The notes beneath the pieces are model-generated. The model did no database searches and was not told the origin of the DNA. It was given only the letters and a program-made list of their open reading frames with translations. From Thermotogota bacterium (GTDB lineage Bacteria; Thermotogota; Thermotogae; Thermotogales; Fervidobacteriaceae), in contig JAUQPP010000003.1 of the NCBI GenBank assembly GCA_030550315.1, positions 1 through 59,058 on the forward strand: DNA of 59,058 nt, in the 5' to 3' direction. The position numbers and the translations under genes are program-made. Of the stretch, positions 51,204 through 59,058 are shown piece by piece (within the stretch, counting starts at the first letter, position 1; each line of letters starts with the position of its first letter).

Positions 51204-51256
51204 TTGCCCACTCTCAATTACATGAAAGGGGAGTGGGCAATACTCCCCTTTTTTGA
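51204..51256 (+). terminator. Terminator with an overlapping alternative hairpin, ahead of ileS
   Basis: Hairpin B, AAGGGGAGT (51226-51234) with ACTCCCCTT (51242-51250), is followed by a U-run and is a normal terminator. Hairpin A, TTGCCCACTC (51204-51213) with GAGTGGGCAA (51231-51240), shares bases 51231-51234 with it. The two cannot form together. Confidence 0.75.
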
Positions 51257-51302
51257 TATTAAGATGGGATAAGAAAAACTTCGAAATTCGGAGGTGTCTA
51301 AA

Positions 51303-54047
51303 TTGGATTACAAAGAGACATTAAACTTGCCAAGGACCAACTTCCAGATGAAGGCTAACCTTGTAAACAAAGAACCGGAAATACTCAAAAGATGGGAAGA
51401 ACAGAAGATATATGAAAAGACGCTGGAATACCGGGCGGATGCTCCTACCTACTTACTTCACGATGGTCCCCCTTATGCGAATGGTGATATCCACCTTGGA
51501 ACGGCCATGAATAAAGTTTTGAAGGATTTTGTCACTCGATACAAAACGATGCGGGGCTACAGGGCTCCCTATGTTCCGGGGTGGGATACACACGGACTCC
51601 CGATCGAACACCGAGTAACGACGATGCTTGGGGATGAGGCAAAAAATAAGACGCCAGTTGAGATAAGACGACTTTGCAAAGACTTCGCTTTAAAATTCGT
51701 AAACATTCAGAGAGAACAATTTAAAAGACTCGGTATAAAAGGCGACTGGGAAAATCCTTACATCACACTTGATCCAGAGTATGAGTATCACATTCTTGAT
51801 GTTTTTAAGACACTTGTTGAGATGGGTAACGTATACCGTGGTAACAAGCCAGTTTACTGGTGTCCCAATTGTAGGACGGCGCTTGCCGAGGCCGAGATTG
51901 AGTACCACGATCACGAATCACCATCGATTTACGTAAAGTTCCAAATGGTTGAGGATCCGAAAACGTACATCGTAATATGGACAACTACGCCTTGGACAAT
52001 CCCAGCCAACGTTGCCATCGCGCTTCATCCAGAGTACACGTACACAAAGATAAAAGTCGGGGAAGAATATTGGATCGTTGCCGAAGGATTGCTCCAAAAG
52101 TTCTCAGCCGAAACGGGCGTACACTTTGAAGTTGTTGAAAAATTCCTTGGGAGTGAGTTGGAAGGTAAACTCACAAAACATCCTCTTTATGACAGGACTT
52201 CTATTGTCGTACTTGCCGATTATGTGACGCTCGAAGATGGTACCGGTTGTGTCCACACCGCACCGGGTCACGGTGAGGAAGATTATCAGACAGGTTTGAA
52301 ATACAACTTACCGGTTCTTTCACCCGTGGATGATGAGGGTAAGTTCACGAAAGAAGCTGGAAAATACGAGGGATTAAAAATCTGGGATGCGAACAAGGTA
52401 ATTGTTGAAGACCTGAAAAACAATGGGGCGCTTATCAAGTACGGTAAAGTCCAGCACAGCTATCCGCACTGCTGGAGATGTAAAGGCCCCGTCATGTTCA
52501 GGGCTACGCCTCAGTGGTTCATCTCTGTGGACAAGAACGATCTCAGGAAGAAGGTTCTCGAACAAATCAAAAATGTCAAATGGTACCCGGCATGGGGTGA
52601 AAACAGAATCACCGCAATGGTTCAAGAAAGGCCGGACTGGACGATTTCAAGACAAAGAGTCTGGGGCGTTCCGATTCCGGCTGTGATTTGTCGTCACTGT
52701 GGAGAGGTTATACTCGACGCGAGAGTAATCGAAAAGTTTGCAAACATAGTAAGGGAAAAAGGTACCGATGCGTGGTTTGAGATGGACGTTGAGCACTTCC
52801 TTCCTGAAGGTTTGACATGTTCGAAATGCGGCGGAAATGAATTCGATAAAACTTACGACACCCTTGATGTGTGGATTGACTCTGGATGTTCCTGGGAAGC
52901 GGTTGTACACTCAAAGGGCGAAAAATTCCCGGTGGATTTGTACTTGGAAGGGGATGACCAACACCGAGGTTGGTTCCAGAGCTCGATATTCCTTTCGACT
53001 GCAAAGACAGGTGTTGCGCCATTCAAAGCCGTTGTGACTCACGGGTTTATAAAGGATGAACAAGGACGGAAGATGAGTAAATCCCTGGGTAATGTTGTAG
53101 ACCCGATGGAAATCGTCAATAAATACGGTGCGGATATTCTGAGATTGTGGGTAGCCAGTACCGACTTCTTTGACAACATCAGGGTTGGAAAGAACATTAT
53201 AGAGCAACAGGTGGAAGTTTACAGAAAACTAAGAAACACAATCAGGTATTTGCTTAGCAACCTTTATGATTTCACCGAATCAGACCTTTTACCTTACGAG
53301 AAATTACTACCTCTTGATAAATGGGCACTTGGAAGGCTACAAAAATACATCGAACAGGTGACGTCCTATTACGAGGAATTTGAATACTCAAAGGTCTACA
53401 ACGCAACCGTGAAATACTGTACAACCGAACTTAGCGCTATTTACTTGGACATACTCAAAGACAGGCTTTATGTTGAAGCCAAAGATTCAATCTACAGGCG
53501 TTCAGCGCAAACGGTGCTTTACTACATTCTCGATGCACTGGTCAAAATTCTGGCACCTATTATTCCGTTCACAGCTGAAGAAGCATACCAAGAAAGTCCT
53601 GCGAAACGCTTTGAGAGTGTTCACCTTGAATACTGGCCCGAGGTCAGGAAAGAATTTGTGGATGACCAGCTGCTTGAGGAATTCCAGCACCTACTCTTGG
53701 TTCGCGATGATGTGCTTAAGGCTCTCGAAGAGGCCCGTACTTCTGACCTTATAGGACACTCACTTGATGCGCACGTTTACATTGAACCTAAGAATGAGGA
53801 GATTGCCGCGCTTCTTAAAAAGTATGAAGGAATTCTTGATGAATTCTTCATCGTCTCAGCAGTTACTCTCACGGACGAAAATCTCGAAGGTGCGGTAACT
53901 GGACAGTTCGTCGACGTACTTGTTAAACACGCGGACGGCGAAAAATGCCAGCGTTGTTGGAAGTACCACCCTGACACGGGAAAAGATGAAAAACATCCCG
54001 AGACATGTCCAAGGTGCAGCGCTGTTTTGAGAGGGGAGCGTAAATAA
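51303..54047 (+). CDS. ileS: Isoleucyl-tRNA synthetase
   Basis: Class I synthetase with CP1 editing domain. The 914-residue protein has the HIGH-type motif [11 protein letters not shown] (within [18 protein letters not shown]), editing-site [49 protein letters not shown] in [10 protein letters not shown], and a C-terminal zinc finger ([16 protein letters not shown]). TTG 51303 is six bases after GGAGGTG; the GTG at 51294 overlaps that site. Bacterial type, single gene. Confidence 0.95.
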   Translation: MDYKETLNLPRTNFQMKANLVNKEPEILKRWEEQKIYEKTLEYRADAPTYLLHDGPPYANGDIHLGTAMNKVLKDFVTRYKTMRGYRAPYVPGWDTHGLPIEHRVTTMLGDEAKNKTPVEIRRLCKDFALKFVNIQREQFKRLGIKGDWENPYITLDPEYEYHILDVFKTLVEMGNVYRGNKPVYWCPNCRTALAEAEIEYHDHESPSIYVKFQMVEDPKTYIVIWTTTPWTIPANVAIALHPEYTYTKIKVGEEYWIVAEGLLQKFSAETGVHFEVVEKFLGSELEGKLTKHPLYDRTSIVVLADYVTLEDGTGCVHTAPGHGEEDYQTGLKYNLPVLSPVDDEGKFTKEAGKYEGLKIWDANKVIVEDLKNNGALIKYGKVQHSYPHCWRCKGPVMFRATPQWFISVDKNDLRKKVLEQIKNVKWYPAWGENRITAMVQERPDWTISRQRVWGVPIPAVICRHCGEVILDARVIEKFANIVREKGTDAWFEMDVEHFLPEGLTCSKCGGNEFDKTYDTLDVWIDSGCSWEAVVHSKGEKFPVDLYLEGDDQHRGWFQSSIFLSTAKTGVAPFKAVVTHGFIKDEQGRKMSKSLGNVVDPMEIVNKYGADILRLWVASTDFFDNIRVGKNIIEQQVEVYRKLRNTIRYLLSNLYDFTESDLLPYEKLLPLDKWALGRLQKYIEQVTSYYEEFEYSKVYNATVKYCTTELSAIYLDILKDRLYVEAKDSIYRRSAQTVLYYILDALVKILAPIIPFTAEEAYQESPAKRFESVHLEYWPEVRKEFVDDQLLEEFQHLLLVRDDVLKALEEARTSDLIGHSLDAHVYIEPKNEEIAALLKKYEGILDEFFIVSAVTLTDENLEGAVTGQFVDVLVKHADGEKCQRCWKYHPDTGKDEKHPETCPRCSAVLRGERK

Positions 54048-55235
54048 GTGAAGAAAATTCTGATACTTTTAATCTTGGCCTTAACGGCTTTTTCGGTAGC
54101 CGAAGTACGCATACCGGAATTTATCGGTGCTACAAGATTCGATGTGGGAAAGAAATTCTTACTAAACGGTAAAGAGTATCAATTTACATTTTTGGACGGC
54201 ATGCTCTTAGAAGATGGCACTTACTCTCTAAAAATTGACGGAAAGGATTACAAAGTAACAATAGACACGACCCCTCCAGAGGGACGAATCTCCCCTCGGA
54301 TGGAGGGGTTGTCATTTGTTTCGGACACAACCGTTAGATTTTACGATCCAAGGAATCGGGGAGGAATCTTTGTTGCAACGGGAAACGAGTACCGTTTGAA
54401 GAACGAGCTGCTTCTCGTCGTTTTAGAAGATGAAGTCGGCAACGTTGCTGATGCAATATGTACACCTCCCCTCCTTGAAAAACTTGACATCCTTGATTCA
54501 AAGAGCCCAGTTACAAACATTTCTGGACGAAAGTTCTTGCTTGCATCGAGGTCTCCTTACAGACTTCTTGGCCGCTCGGTTATACCCGAGAACTCAGCAA
54601 TAATTCTCGAAGATGGGGCCGTCTTACAACACACATTAAATTCCACGGTAATAATAAAGGGACTTTTTTTCTCGATGGGCAAGTCGACGGTTTTAGGAAC
54701 AGGAGAACTATCTTTAACCGATAAAGGGATGTTGTACCTCTCTGGGCAAGCTGACGACACGAATATAACATCAGATGGTGGAGCGCTCGTTTGTCTAAAC
54801 GAGACATCGGTTGGCAGTATCAACTTGAACTACGCCAACTACGTAGTTCTCAGAAAAGTGAATACTCCGTACGTTAAGATAATTTCATCCTACGCGGTAT
54901 ATATAATTGACTCGAACGTTGCAACACTTGAAATCGAAAACTGTGCAAATGTTTATGTGAATAATTCAGTGATTGGAACTTTGAATATCTCTATCATGAC
55001 TAATGCGAGAATTTACTCCTCCCATATAAACTCTTCAAATATCAGTGATTTATCGGTTGCCAACGTACTCAAATCAACTGTTGGAAAACTTTCTGCCGAA
55101 AGAGGCACTGTAGCAAAGGTAAAATCCTCAAGTGTAAACGAATTTCGTATCTCAGATTACGCAATTGCCTACGCATTCAAAACGAAAATTGCCAAAATTC
55201 AACAAGAAAATGGTCGTTTGCATAACGTAAAGTAA
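54048..55235 (+). CDS. Exported protein with beta-solenoid-like C-terminus
   Basis: A 395-residue protein I cannot name. A signal peptide (KKILILLILALTAFSVAEVR), then a beta-rich domain with DTTPPEG, and from about residue 175 to the end a row of short strands rich in Ser, Asn, Val and Ile (SVGSINLNYANYVVLRKV, YVKIISSYAVYIIDSNVATLEIENCANVYVNNSVIGTLNIS, SSHINSSNISDLSV) spaced as in a right-handed beta-helix. GTG 54048 follows the ileS stop directly, with GAGGGGAGC upstream. Probably a cell-surface or periplasmic protein cotranscribed with ileS. Confidence 0.68.
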   Translation: MKKILILLILALTAFSVAEVRIPEFIGATRFDVGKKFLLNGKEYQFTFLDGMLLEDGTYSLKIDGKDYKVTIDTTPPEGRISPRMEGLSFVSDTTVRFYDPRNRGGIFVATGNEYRLKNELLLVVLEDEVGNVADAICTPPLLEKLDILDSKSPVTNISGRKFLLASRSPYRLLGRSVIPENSAIILEDGAVLQHTLNSTVIIKGLFFSMGKSTVLGTGELSLTDKGMLYLSGQADDTNITSDGGALVCLNETSVGSINLNYANYVVLRKVNTPYVKIISSYAVYIIDSNVATLEIENCANVYVNNSVIGTLNISIMTNARIYSSHINSSNISDLSVANVLKSTVGKLSAERGTVAKVKSSSVNEFRISDYAIAYAFKTKIAKIQQENGRLHNVK

Positions 55236-55285
55236 GTTTTCAATAAAACAAATAATGTTGTAAGCTGCCCAAGGAGGGACATACG

Positions 55286-55621
55286 ATGGCCGACTGCGTA
55301 TTCTGCAAAATTATTGATGGACAAATACCATCCGAAAAAGTTCACGAAGACGAAGATTTTATCGTTATTAAAGACATACGTCCAGTTGCACCTGTTCATC
55401 TTCTGGTTATTTATAAGAAGCATATCCCCACAGTGAACGACCTGGCTGCTGAAGATTCACAAAAACTGTGGCGAATATTCGAAGTAATCAAAAAAGTTAC
55501 AAAAGAACAAGGATTAGAAAGCTTTAGAATAGTACAGAACAACGGAAAAGATGCTGGTCAAGAAATACCACACATTCACTTCCACATTATTGGAGGAAGG
55601 CGTTTGGGGCACATTGGATGA
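55286..55621 (+). CDS. HIT-family nucleotide hydrolase/transferase
   Basis: A 111-residue HINT-type protein. It starts DCVFCKIIDGQIPSEKV and has the histidine triad I-H-F-H-I in HIHFHIIGG preceded by NNGKDAGQEIPH. Relatives hydrolyse adenosine phosphoramidates. ATG 55286 follows AAGGAGGGA. First gene of a short row with the phosphodiesterase. Confidence 0.93.
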   Translation: MADCVFCKIIDGQIPSEKVHEDEDFIVIKDIRPVAPVHLLVIYKKHIPTVNDLAAEDSQKLWRIFEVIKKVTKEQGLESFRIVQNNGKDAGQEIPHIHFHIIGGRRLGHIG

Positions 55622-55658
55622 ATCCAAGCTTCCAAAGCTCGGGGAGGTTAGGAAAAAT

Positions 55659-56252
55659 ATGAAATACCTCGTTGTAAGCGACACCCACGGTTCTGTGAAA
55701 GCGTGGGAAGACATTACCAAACTTTTCAAACTTGAGGAATTTGACGGCATATTTCACCTTGGAGACGTCTTTTATCACGGGCCCAGGAACCCGTTCCCCG
55801 AAAAGTACAGCCCCAAGGAACTAGCCGAGGAACTGAAAAAATACAACATAAACTACGTCAGAGGGAATTGTGATGCAGATGTTGACTTAAAAATCCTTGA
55901 GATACCGGAAGTTCCAAAAGTTTCTATGGAGTACTTTGGTGACTTTGCGGTACTTATGACACACGGAGAAATATTTGAAGAGAACGACCTGACAGAATTC
56001 CTTAGTGACAAAAGCGTTCACTTTCTGTTCCATGGGCACACCCATGTTGCAAAAATCGAAGAAATAGGCAATAAGGCTGTCATAAATCCTGGAAGTCCGT
56101 CTTTGCCCAAAGGAGATACGCCACGTAGTGTTTTAGTCATAGAAGTGGAGAATGAAGAATTTACAGCAAAATTCTACGACCTTGATTCTGGGCAGGTGTA
56201 TATGAAAGCAAAATGGATATTGAAAGATTCAAAACTATCGAAGGTAGAGTAG
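55659..56252 (+). CDS. yfcE: YfcE/MJ0936-type phosphodiesterase
   Basis: A 197-residue calcineurin-fold metallophosphoesterase. Metal-site motifs: VVSDTHGS (D, H), FHLGDVF (G-D), VRGNCDAD (G-N-C-D), LMTHGE and HGHTHVAK (G-H-T-H), then NPGSPSLPKG. ATG 55659 follows GGGGAGGTTAGG; the longer frame runs back into the HIT gene and lacks a site. Acts on bis-pNPP or 2',3'-cyclic substrates in homologs; the natural target is unclear. Confidence 0.92.
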   Translation: MKYLVVSDTHGSVKAWEDITKLFKLEEFDGIFHLGDVFYHGPRNPFPEKYSPKELAEELKKYNINYVRGNCDADVDLKILEIPEVPKVSMEYFGDFAVLMTHGEIFEENDLTEFLSDKSVHFLFHGHTHVAKIEEIGNKAVINPGSPSLPKGDTPRSVLVIEVENEEFTAKFYDLDSGQVYMKAKWILKDSKLSKVE

Positions 56253-56821
56253 AGCGAGCAATCAAAATCGAAAGGTCAGAATTTATCGCTACCTTGAGCT
56301 ATGTTGCCAACGATGAAGACGCCCGGGCATTCATTTCTGAAATAAGTAAGAAGTATAAAAATGCAACACATAACTGCCCGGCTTATAGAGTCCTTGGTGG
56401 CAGCGGAATAATCGAATTTGCATCAGATGCCGGGGAACCTTCCGGAACAGCTGGTGTGCCTATGCTGAATGTACTCAGAAGAGAAGCGCTCTTGAATGTG
56501 GGTGTTGTTGTTACACGATACTTCGGTGGTGTGAAGCTCGGAATCAGAGGACTTATTGAAGCGTACACCCGAAGCGTAGAAGAAGTAGTTCGTTATGCTA
56601 AAGAACTTGGCCTGATAGTTGTGAAAAAGCGAGCATACAAGCAAAAACTTAAGATTAATTTCCCTTCGTACGGCAAAAAGATGCAGCAACTGGCGTATAT
56701 GGGGGTTAACATACTTGATATTTCCTACGATGAGCATTATGCTTATGTTGAGGTCCTTTCCGAATCCGTCCTCGACCTCCCAGAGGTTATCGAGACTTCA
56801 GTATTTTACGTTAGAGAATAG
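56213..56821 (+). CDS. yigZ: YigZ/IMPACT-family protein
   Basis: A 202-residue protein of the IMPACT N-terminal fold: ERSEFIATLSYV, A-T-H-N-C-P-A-Y-R, SDAGEPSGTAGVPML and VTRYFGGVKLGIRGLIEAYTRSVEE are signatures. The family is linked to translation quality control or tRNA/ribosome functions in bacteria, not well defined. It begins 40 bases before the end of the yfcE gene (overlap), with a weak ribosome site. Confidence 0.9.
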   Translation: MDIERFKTIEGRVERAIKIERSEFIATLSYVANDEDARAFISEISKKYKNATHNCPAYRVLGGSGIIEFASDAGEPSGTAGVPMLNVLRREALLNVGVVVTRYFGGVKLGIRGLIEAYTRSVEEVVRYAKELGLIVVKKRAYKQKLKINFPSYGKKMQQLAYMGVNILDISYDEHYAYVEVLSESVLDLPEVIETSVFYVRE

Positions 56822-56861
56822 ACAATTTCCTTTTTTTAAAAACAAGAGGGAGGCATACTAA

Positions 56862-58055
56862 ATGATCTCCAAAAGGGCACTTGAAACACCGGCAAGTCCA
56901 ATAAGACGGTTGGTTCCCTATGCGGATGAGGCAAGAAAAAGGGGTATACAAATTTATTACCTCAACATAGGTCAACCGGACATAAAGACTCCGAAGGTGT
57001 GGTACGAGTACATAGAAAAATTTAAACCCGAAGTCGTTGCTTACACTCATTCACAGGGTTTACTGGAATTGAGAGAGGCGTTTGCTAACTATTACAAGCG
57101 GCATAACATCCAAGTGACTCCCGACGAGATAATGATAACGAACGGTGGTAGTGAAGCCATAATGTTTGCGCTTGGTGTTGTGTGTGACCCTGGAGATGAA
57201 GTAATCACCATAGAGCCTTTCTATGCCAACTACTTGGGCTTTGCATCTTACCTGAACGTCAAGCTTGTTCCGGTAACCGCGCACCCGGAAGATGGATACC
57301 GGCTGCCCCCTATGAAAGAATTTGAAAAAGTTATCTCGCCAAGAACGAAAGCAATTCTCTTCTCCAACCCGTCTAATCCAACCGGAACAGTGTACACTTA
57401 CGAGGAAATGAAACAAATTGTTGACTTTGCAAAAAGGCACAACTTGGTCATAATCTCCGATGAGGTTTACAGAGAATTCACTTTCGATGGTCGCAAACAC
57501 GTTTCAGCATTCTACTTTGAAGGCATTGAAGACCAGCTTATCATGGTTGATAGCATTTCAAAGCGCTACAGCGCATGCGGTGCTCGAATTGGAACTTTCG
57601 TAACAAAGAACAAAGAATTTTACAGTAATGCTCTTAAATTTGCGCAGGCAAGGCTTTGTCCAGCAGAGACGACACAATTTGGTGCTATCGGATTACTGAC
57701 TTTGGATGAAAGTTACACGAATGGGGTTCGTGACGAATACCAGCGTAGAAGAGATGCAACATATGAAGCAATGAAAGACATACCCGGTGTTGTTGTTCAC
57801 AAACCTGAAGGTGCGTTCTATCTCTCAGCAAAGCTTCCGGTCAGCAATGCCGAAGAATTCATCATCTGGATGCTCAAAGAATTTAACGTCGATGGTAAGA
57901 CAACCATGGTCTCGCCACTGAGTGGATTTTACGCAACACCTGGCACTGGACTGAGCGAAATCCGAATAGCTTACGTTCTAGAAGCGGAAAAATTAGCTGA
58001 TGCCGTGCGAATCCTCGGTAAGGGTATCGAAGAATACAATAAACTGAAAAAATAA
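56862..58055 (+). CDS. Class I/II pyridoxal-phosphate aminotransferase
   Basis: A 397-residue fold-type I aminotransferase, aspartate-aminotransferase subfamily. PLP lysine lies in DSISKRYSACGARIG; SNPSNPTGTVY gives the conserved Asn-Pro loop, and ISDEVYREFTF the phosphate/ring Asp and Tyr. NIGQPDIKTP near the start is the family entry. ATG 56862 follows GAGGGAGG. Donor and acceptor are not evident. A terminator follows. Confidence 0.92.
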   Translation: MISKRALETPASPIRRLVPYADEARKRGIQIYYLNIGQPDIKTPKVWYEYIEKFKPEVVAYTHSQGLLELREAFANYYKRHNIQVTPDEIMITNGGSEAIMFALGVVCDPGDEVITIEPFYANYLGFASYLNVKLVPVTAHPEDGYRLPPMKEFEKVISPRTKAILFSNPSNPTGTVYTYEEMKQIVDFAKRHNLVIISDEVYREFTFDGRKHVSAFYFEGIEDQLIMVDSISKRYSACGARIGTFVTKNKEFYSNALKFAQARLCPAETTQFGAIGLLTLDESYTNGVRDEYQRRRDATYEAMKDIPGVVVHKPEGAFYLSAKLPVSNAEEFIIWMLKEFNVDGKTTMVSPLSGFYATPGTGLSEIRIAYVLEAEKLADAVRILGKGIEEYNKLKK

Positions 58056-58086
58056 AGACCGGCCCACACATTGGGCCGGTCTTTTT
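58054..58086. terminator. Bidirectional terminator
   Basis: A 12-bp perfect stem, AAAGACCGGCCC with GGGCCGGTCTTT, flanked by T- and A-runs; serves the aminotransferase and the convergent redox protein gene. Confidence 0.92.
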
Positions 58087-58087
58087 A

Positions 58088-58339
58088 CTAACTTAAACTT
58101 TCCTCACTCAGCAGCTCCTTCGCCTCTTTCAGTGTTGGAACCCTACCGGAAATCACAACCTTTCCGTTTATAGCTATAGCCGGTGTCGACACAATTCCGC
58201 GATTCACGATTTTTGAAAGATCTTCCACCTTTTCAACGCGAACATTCAACCCCAGTTCACTTATTGCCATTTCCAAAACCTTCACCGCCTGTTTACACTT
58301 CGAACAACCTTTCCCGAAAACCTCGACCTTTTCAATCAT
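58088..58339 (-). CDS. Thioredoxin-fold redox-active disulfide protein
   Basis: An 83-residue thioredoxin_3-type protein with the active-site pair C12-S-K-C15 in FGKGCSKCK, and cis-Pro motif VSTPAIAINGKVV. Genes of this type commonly sit with a DUF318-type permease in metal or sulfur-handling loci, and a stump of such a permease lies just upstream. ATG follows GAGGAGGG. Confidence 0.92.
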   Translation of the reverse strand: MIEKVEVFGKGCSKCKQAVKVLEMAISELGLNVRVEKVEDLSKIVNRGIVSTPAIAINGKVVISGRVPTLKEAKELLSEESLS

Positions 58340-58413
58340 TTTGCTGCCCTCCTCTACCGAGCCGTAGAAGCTTCAGAAAAATTAATCAACCTAACAAACT
58401 GTAAATGAAAGCC

Positions 58414-58656
58414 CTAAATAGCCGAGAAAAACACCACCAATCCAAAGTACATGAAATCCCTTCGTTTACCCATAAGCTTTGATATCCCTATCATGCTCGG
58501 CAAGCTGATAGAATTACCAGACATTAACAAAGCCAATGTTGGTCCTTTTGCCATACCTAGTTGCTGAAGTGCCTGAACTATTGGGACCTCCGTTAAAGTA
58601 GCAAAATAACTAAAAGCCCCGATAACGGAGGCCAAAAAAAAGGTTGCTACAAACAC
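58414..58656 (-). pseudogene. C-terminal stump of a DUF318/SO_0444-type permease
   Basis: About 80 residues resembling the last two or three helices of a DUF318 permease: FLASVIGAFSYFATLTEVPIVQALQQLGMAKGPTLALLMSGNSISLPSMIGISKLMGKR. Complete members are near 300 residues, so some 200 are missing at the N-terminus. Going upstream in frame, the sequence is open only to a TAA near 58671; the CRISPR array begins at 58690. The GTG at 58656 has no ribosome site, so the stump is probably not made. Confidence 0.75.
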
Positions 58657-58689
58657 ATCTATGGCGTGCGTTTACTGATACGCAAAGGT

Positions 58690-58854
58690 GTTTCAGAATC
58701 CCTCATAGGGTCGCTACAAGGTTGATGAGTGTAATATCTCGGTTGGATGTAAAGAGGTTTCAGAATCCCTCATAGGGTCGCTACAAGTTTTCCAGATTCT
58801 ATTGTGTATGCACGAGTTTCGTAGTTTCAGAATCCCTCATAGGGTCGCTACAAG
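58690..58854 (-). CRISPR. Three-repeat CRISPR array without cas genes
   Basis: Three identical 31-base repeats at 58690-58720, 58757-58787 and 58824-58854, separated by two unlike 36-base spacers (58721-58756 and 58788-58823). The plus strand reads GTTTCAGAATCCC... to ...GCTACAAG, with a short CCCT/AGGG inverted repeat. On the minus strand it ends GAGGGATTCTGAAAC, like many thermophile type I/III repeats whose 3' end is GAAAC; I therefore place transcription on the minus strand, with the leader at the right. No cas gene is in the window. Confidence 0.93.
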
Positions 58855-59058
58855 TGGTTATTACAATATCATTAAGTCACTTTTTTTCCTCATTATAAGA
58901 AGATCTTGAAACTTGGCAGAGTCTGACAATATTCTCCAGAATAATTCTACCAAAAGAGCAGAAACTAAGTCAAGAAGAAGCACAAGTTCCGCAGGAAGTT
59001 TAGTATTAGAAAGGCAAGTTGCAACCTTTTCACAACTTCCCGGCCCCCTAGGTTTTTT
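58855..59058. other. Probable CRISPR leader and non-coding end of the window
   Basis: About 200 bases right of the last repeat, A+T-rich near the array, without an open frame of note. Position and composition suit a leader that would drive the array leftward. The window ends in it. Confidence 0.45.

Noticed and set aside
51204-51302. T-box leader for ileS
   Set aside because: No T-box sequence (AGGGTGGNACCGCG type) and no stem I; the leader after the terminator is only about 50 bases.

Overview
The window looks like a chromosomal segment of a thermophilic member of the Thermotogota, most likely Fervidobacterium or a close relative. The main pointers are a toga spacer protein of the Omp-alpha type (SLH domain, long coiled coil, C-terminal anchor; 7258-8850), a GH13 maltosyltransferase that follows the Thermotoga enzyme almost motif for motif (46982-48988), a two-piece LysO exporter, and compact operons with GGAGG ribosome sites and many GTG/TTG starts. 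This is inference from gene content; there is no rRNA in the window.

Layout. 1-3682 (minus): flavodoxin fragment, a broken ndk, an enolase-N-like protein, a class A penicillin-binding protein and a DNA alkyl-repair methyltransferase. 3794-8850 (plus): dCMP deaminase, korB-korC without korA, dgkA, cheB and Omp-alpha. 8934-16494 (minus): peptidase, GNAT, ABC ATPase, pilin, dnaN, HD-GYP protein, ThiS-like protein, pduL, yqeH and GNAT. 16638-24257 (plus): a LacI-controlled disaccharide phosphorolysis cluster (regulator with paired operators, binding protein, two permeases, beta-phosphoglucomutase, GH65 phosphorylase) with no ATPase gene of its own. 24334-28364 (minus): a broken nhaC, glpX, an unknown gene and an NlpC/P60 protein. 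28478-37026: asnS-lysO, a PAS-GGDEF protein, a CNNM-type CBS protein, cdd, recN and a PP2C phosphatase. 37110-38776: an NSS transporter with a tiny one-helix partner. 39078-40701: an MFS gene behind a long structured leader. 40705-44701 (minus): tRNA-Ser and the ribD-E-BA-H operon under an FMN riboswitch. 44762-48988: a frameshifted Fe-alcohol dehydrogenase, a CDF-fold protein without its metal ligands, and the maltosyltransferase. 49162-51200: a four-gene signalling set (DRTGG, PHP, HATPase, receiver). 51303-58055: ileS, a beta-solenoid-like secreted protein, HIT, phosphodiesterase, YigZ and an aminotransferase. 58088-58854: a redox protein, the C-terminal stump of a permease and a three-repeat CRISPR array without cas genes.

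Most interesting signals: a perfect 14-bp hairpin plus U-tract inside the start of lysO; an unannotated 35-residue membrane protein behind the NSS transporter; the DRTGG-PHP-HATPase-receiver set; a CDF protein lacking all four canonical site-A ligands; a permease cut off next to the CRISPR array; and three broken housekeeping or transport genes (ndk and nhaC by in-frame TAA, the alcohol dehydrogenase by a T7 frameshift), which may be real decay or sequence errors.

Start sites were chosen by Shine-Dalgarno position and family length. Functions come from recognising motifs by eye; no database search was run.
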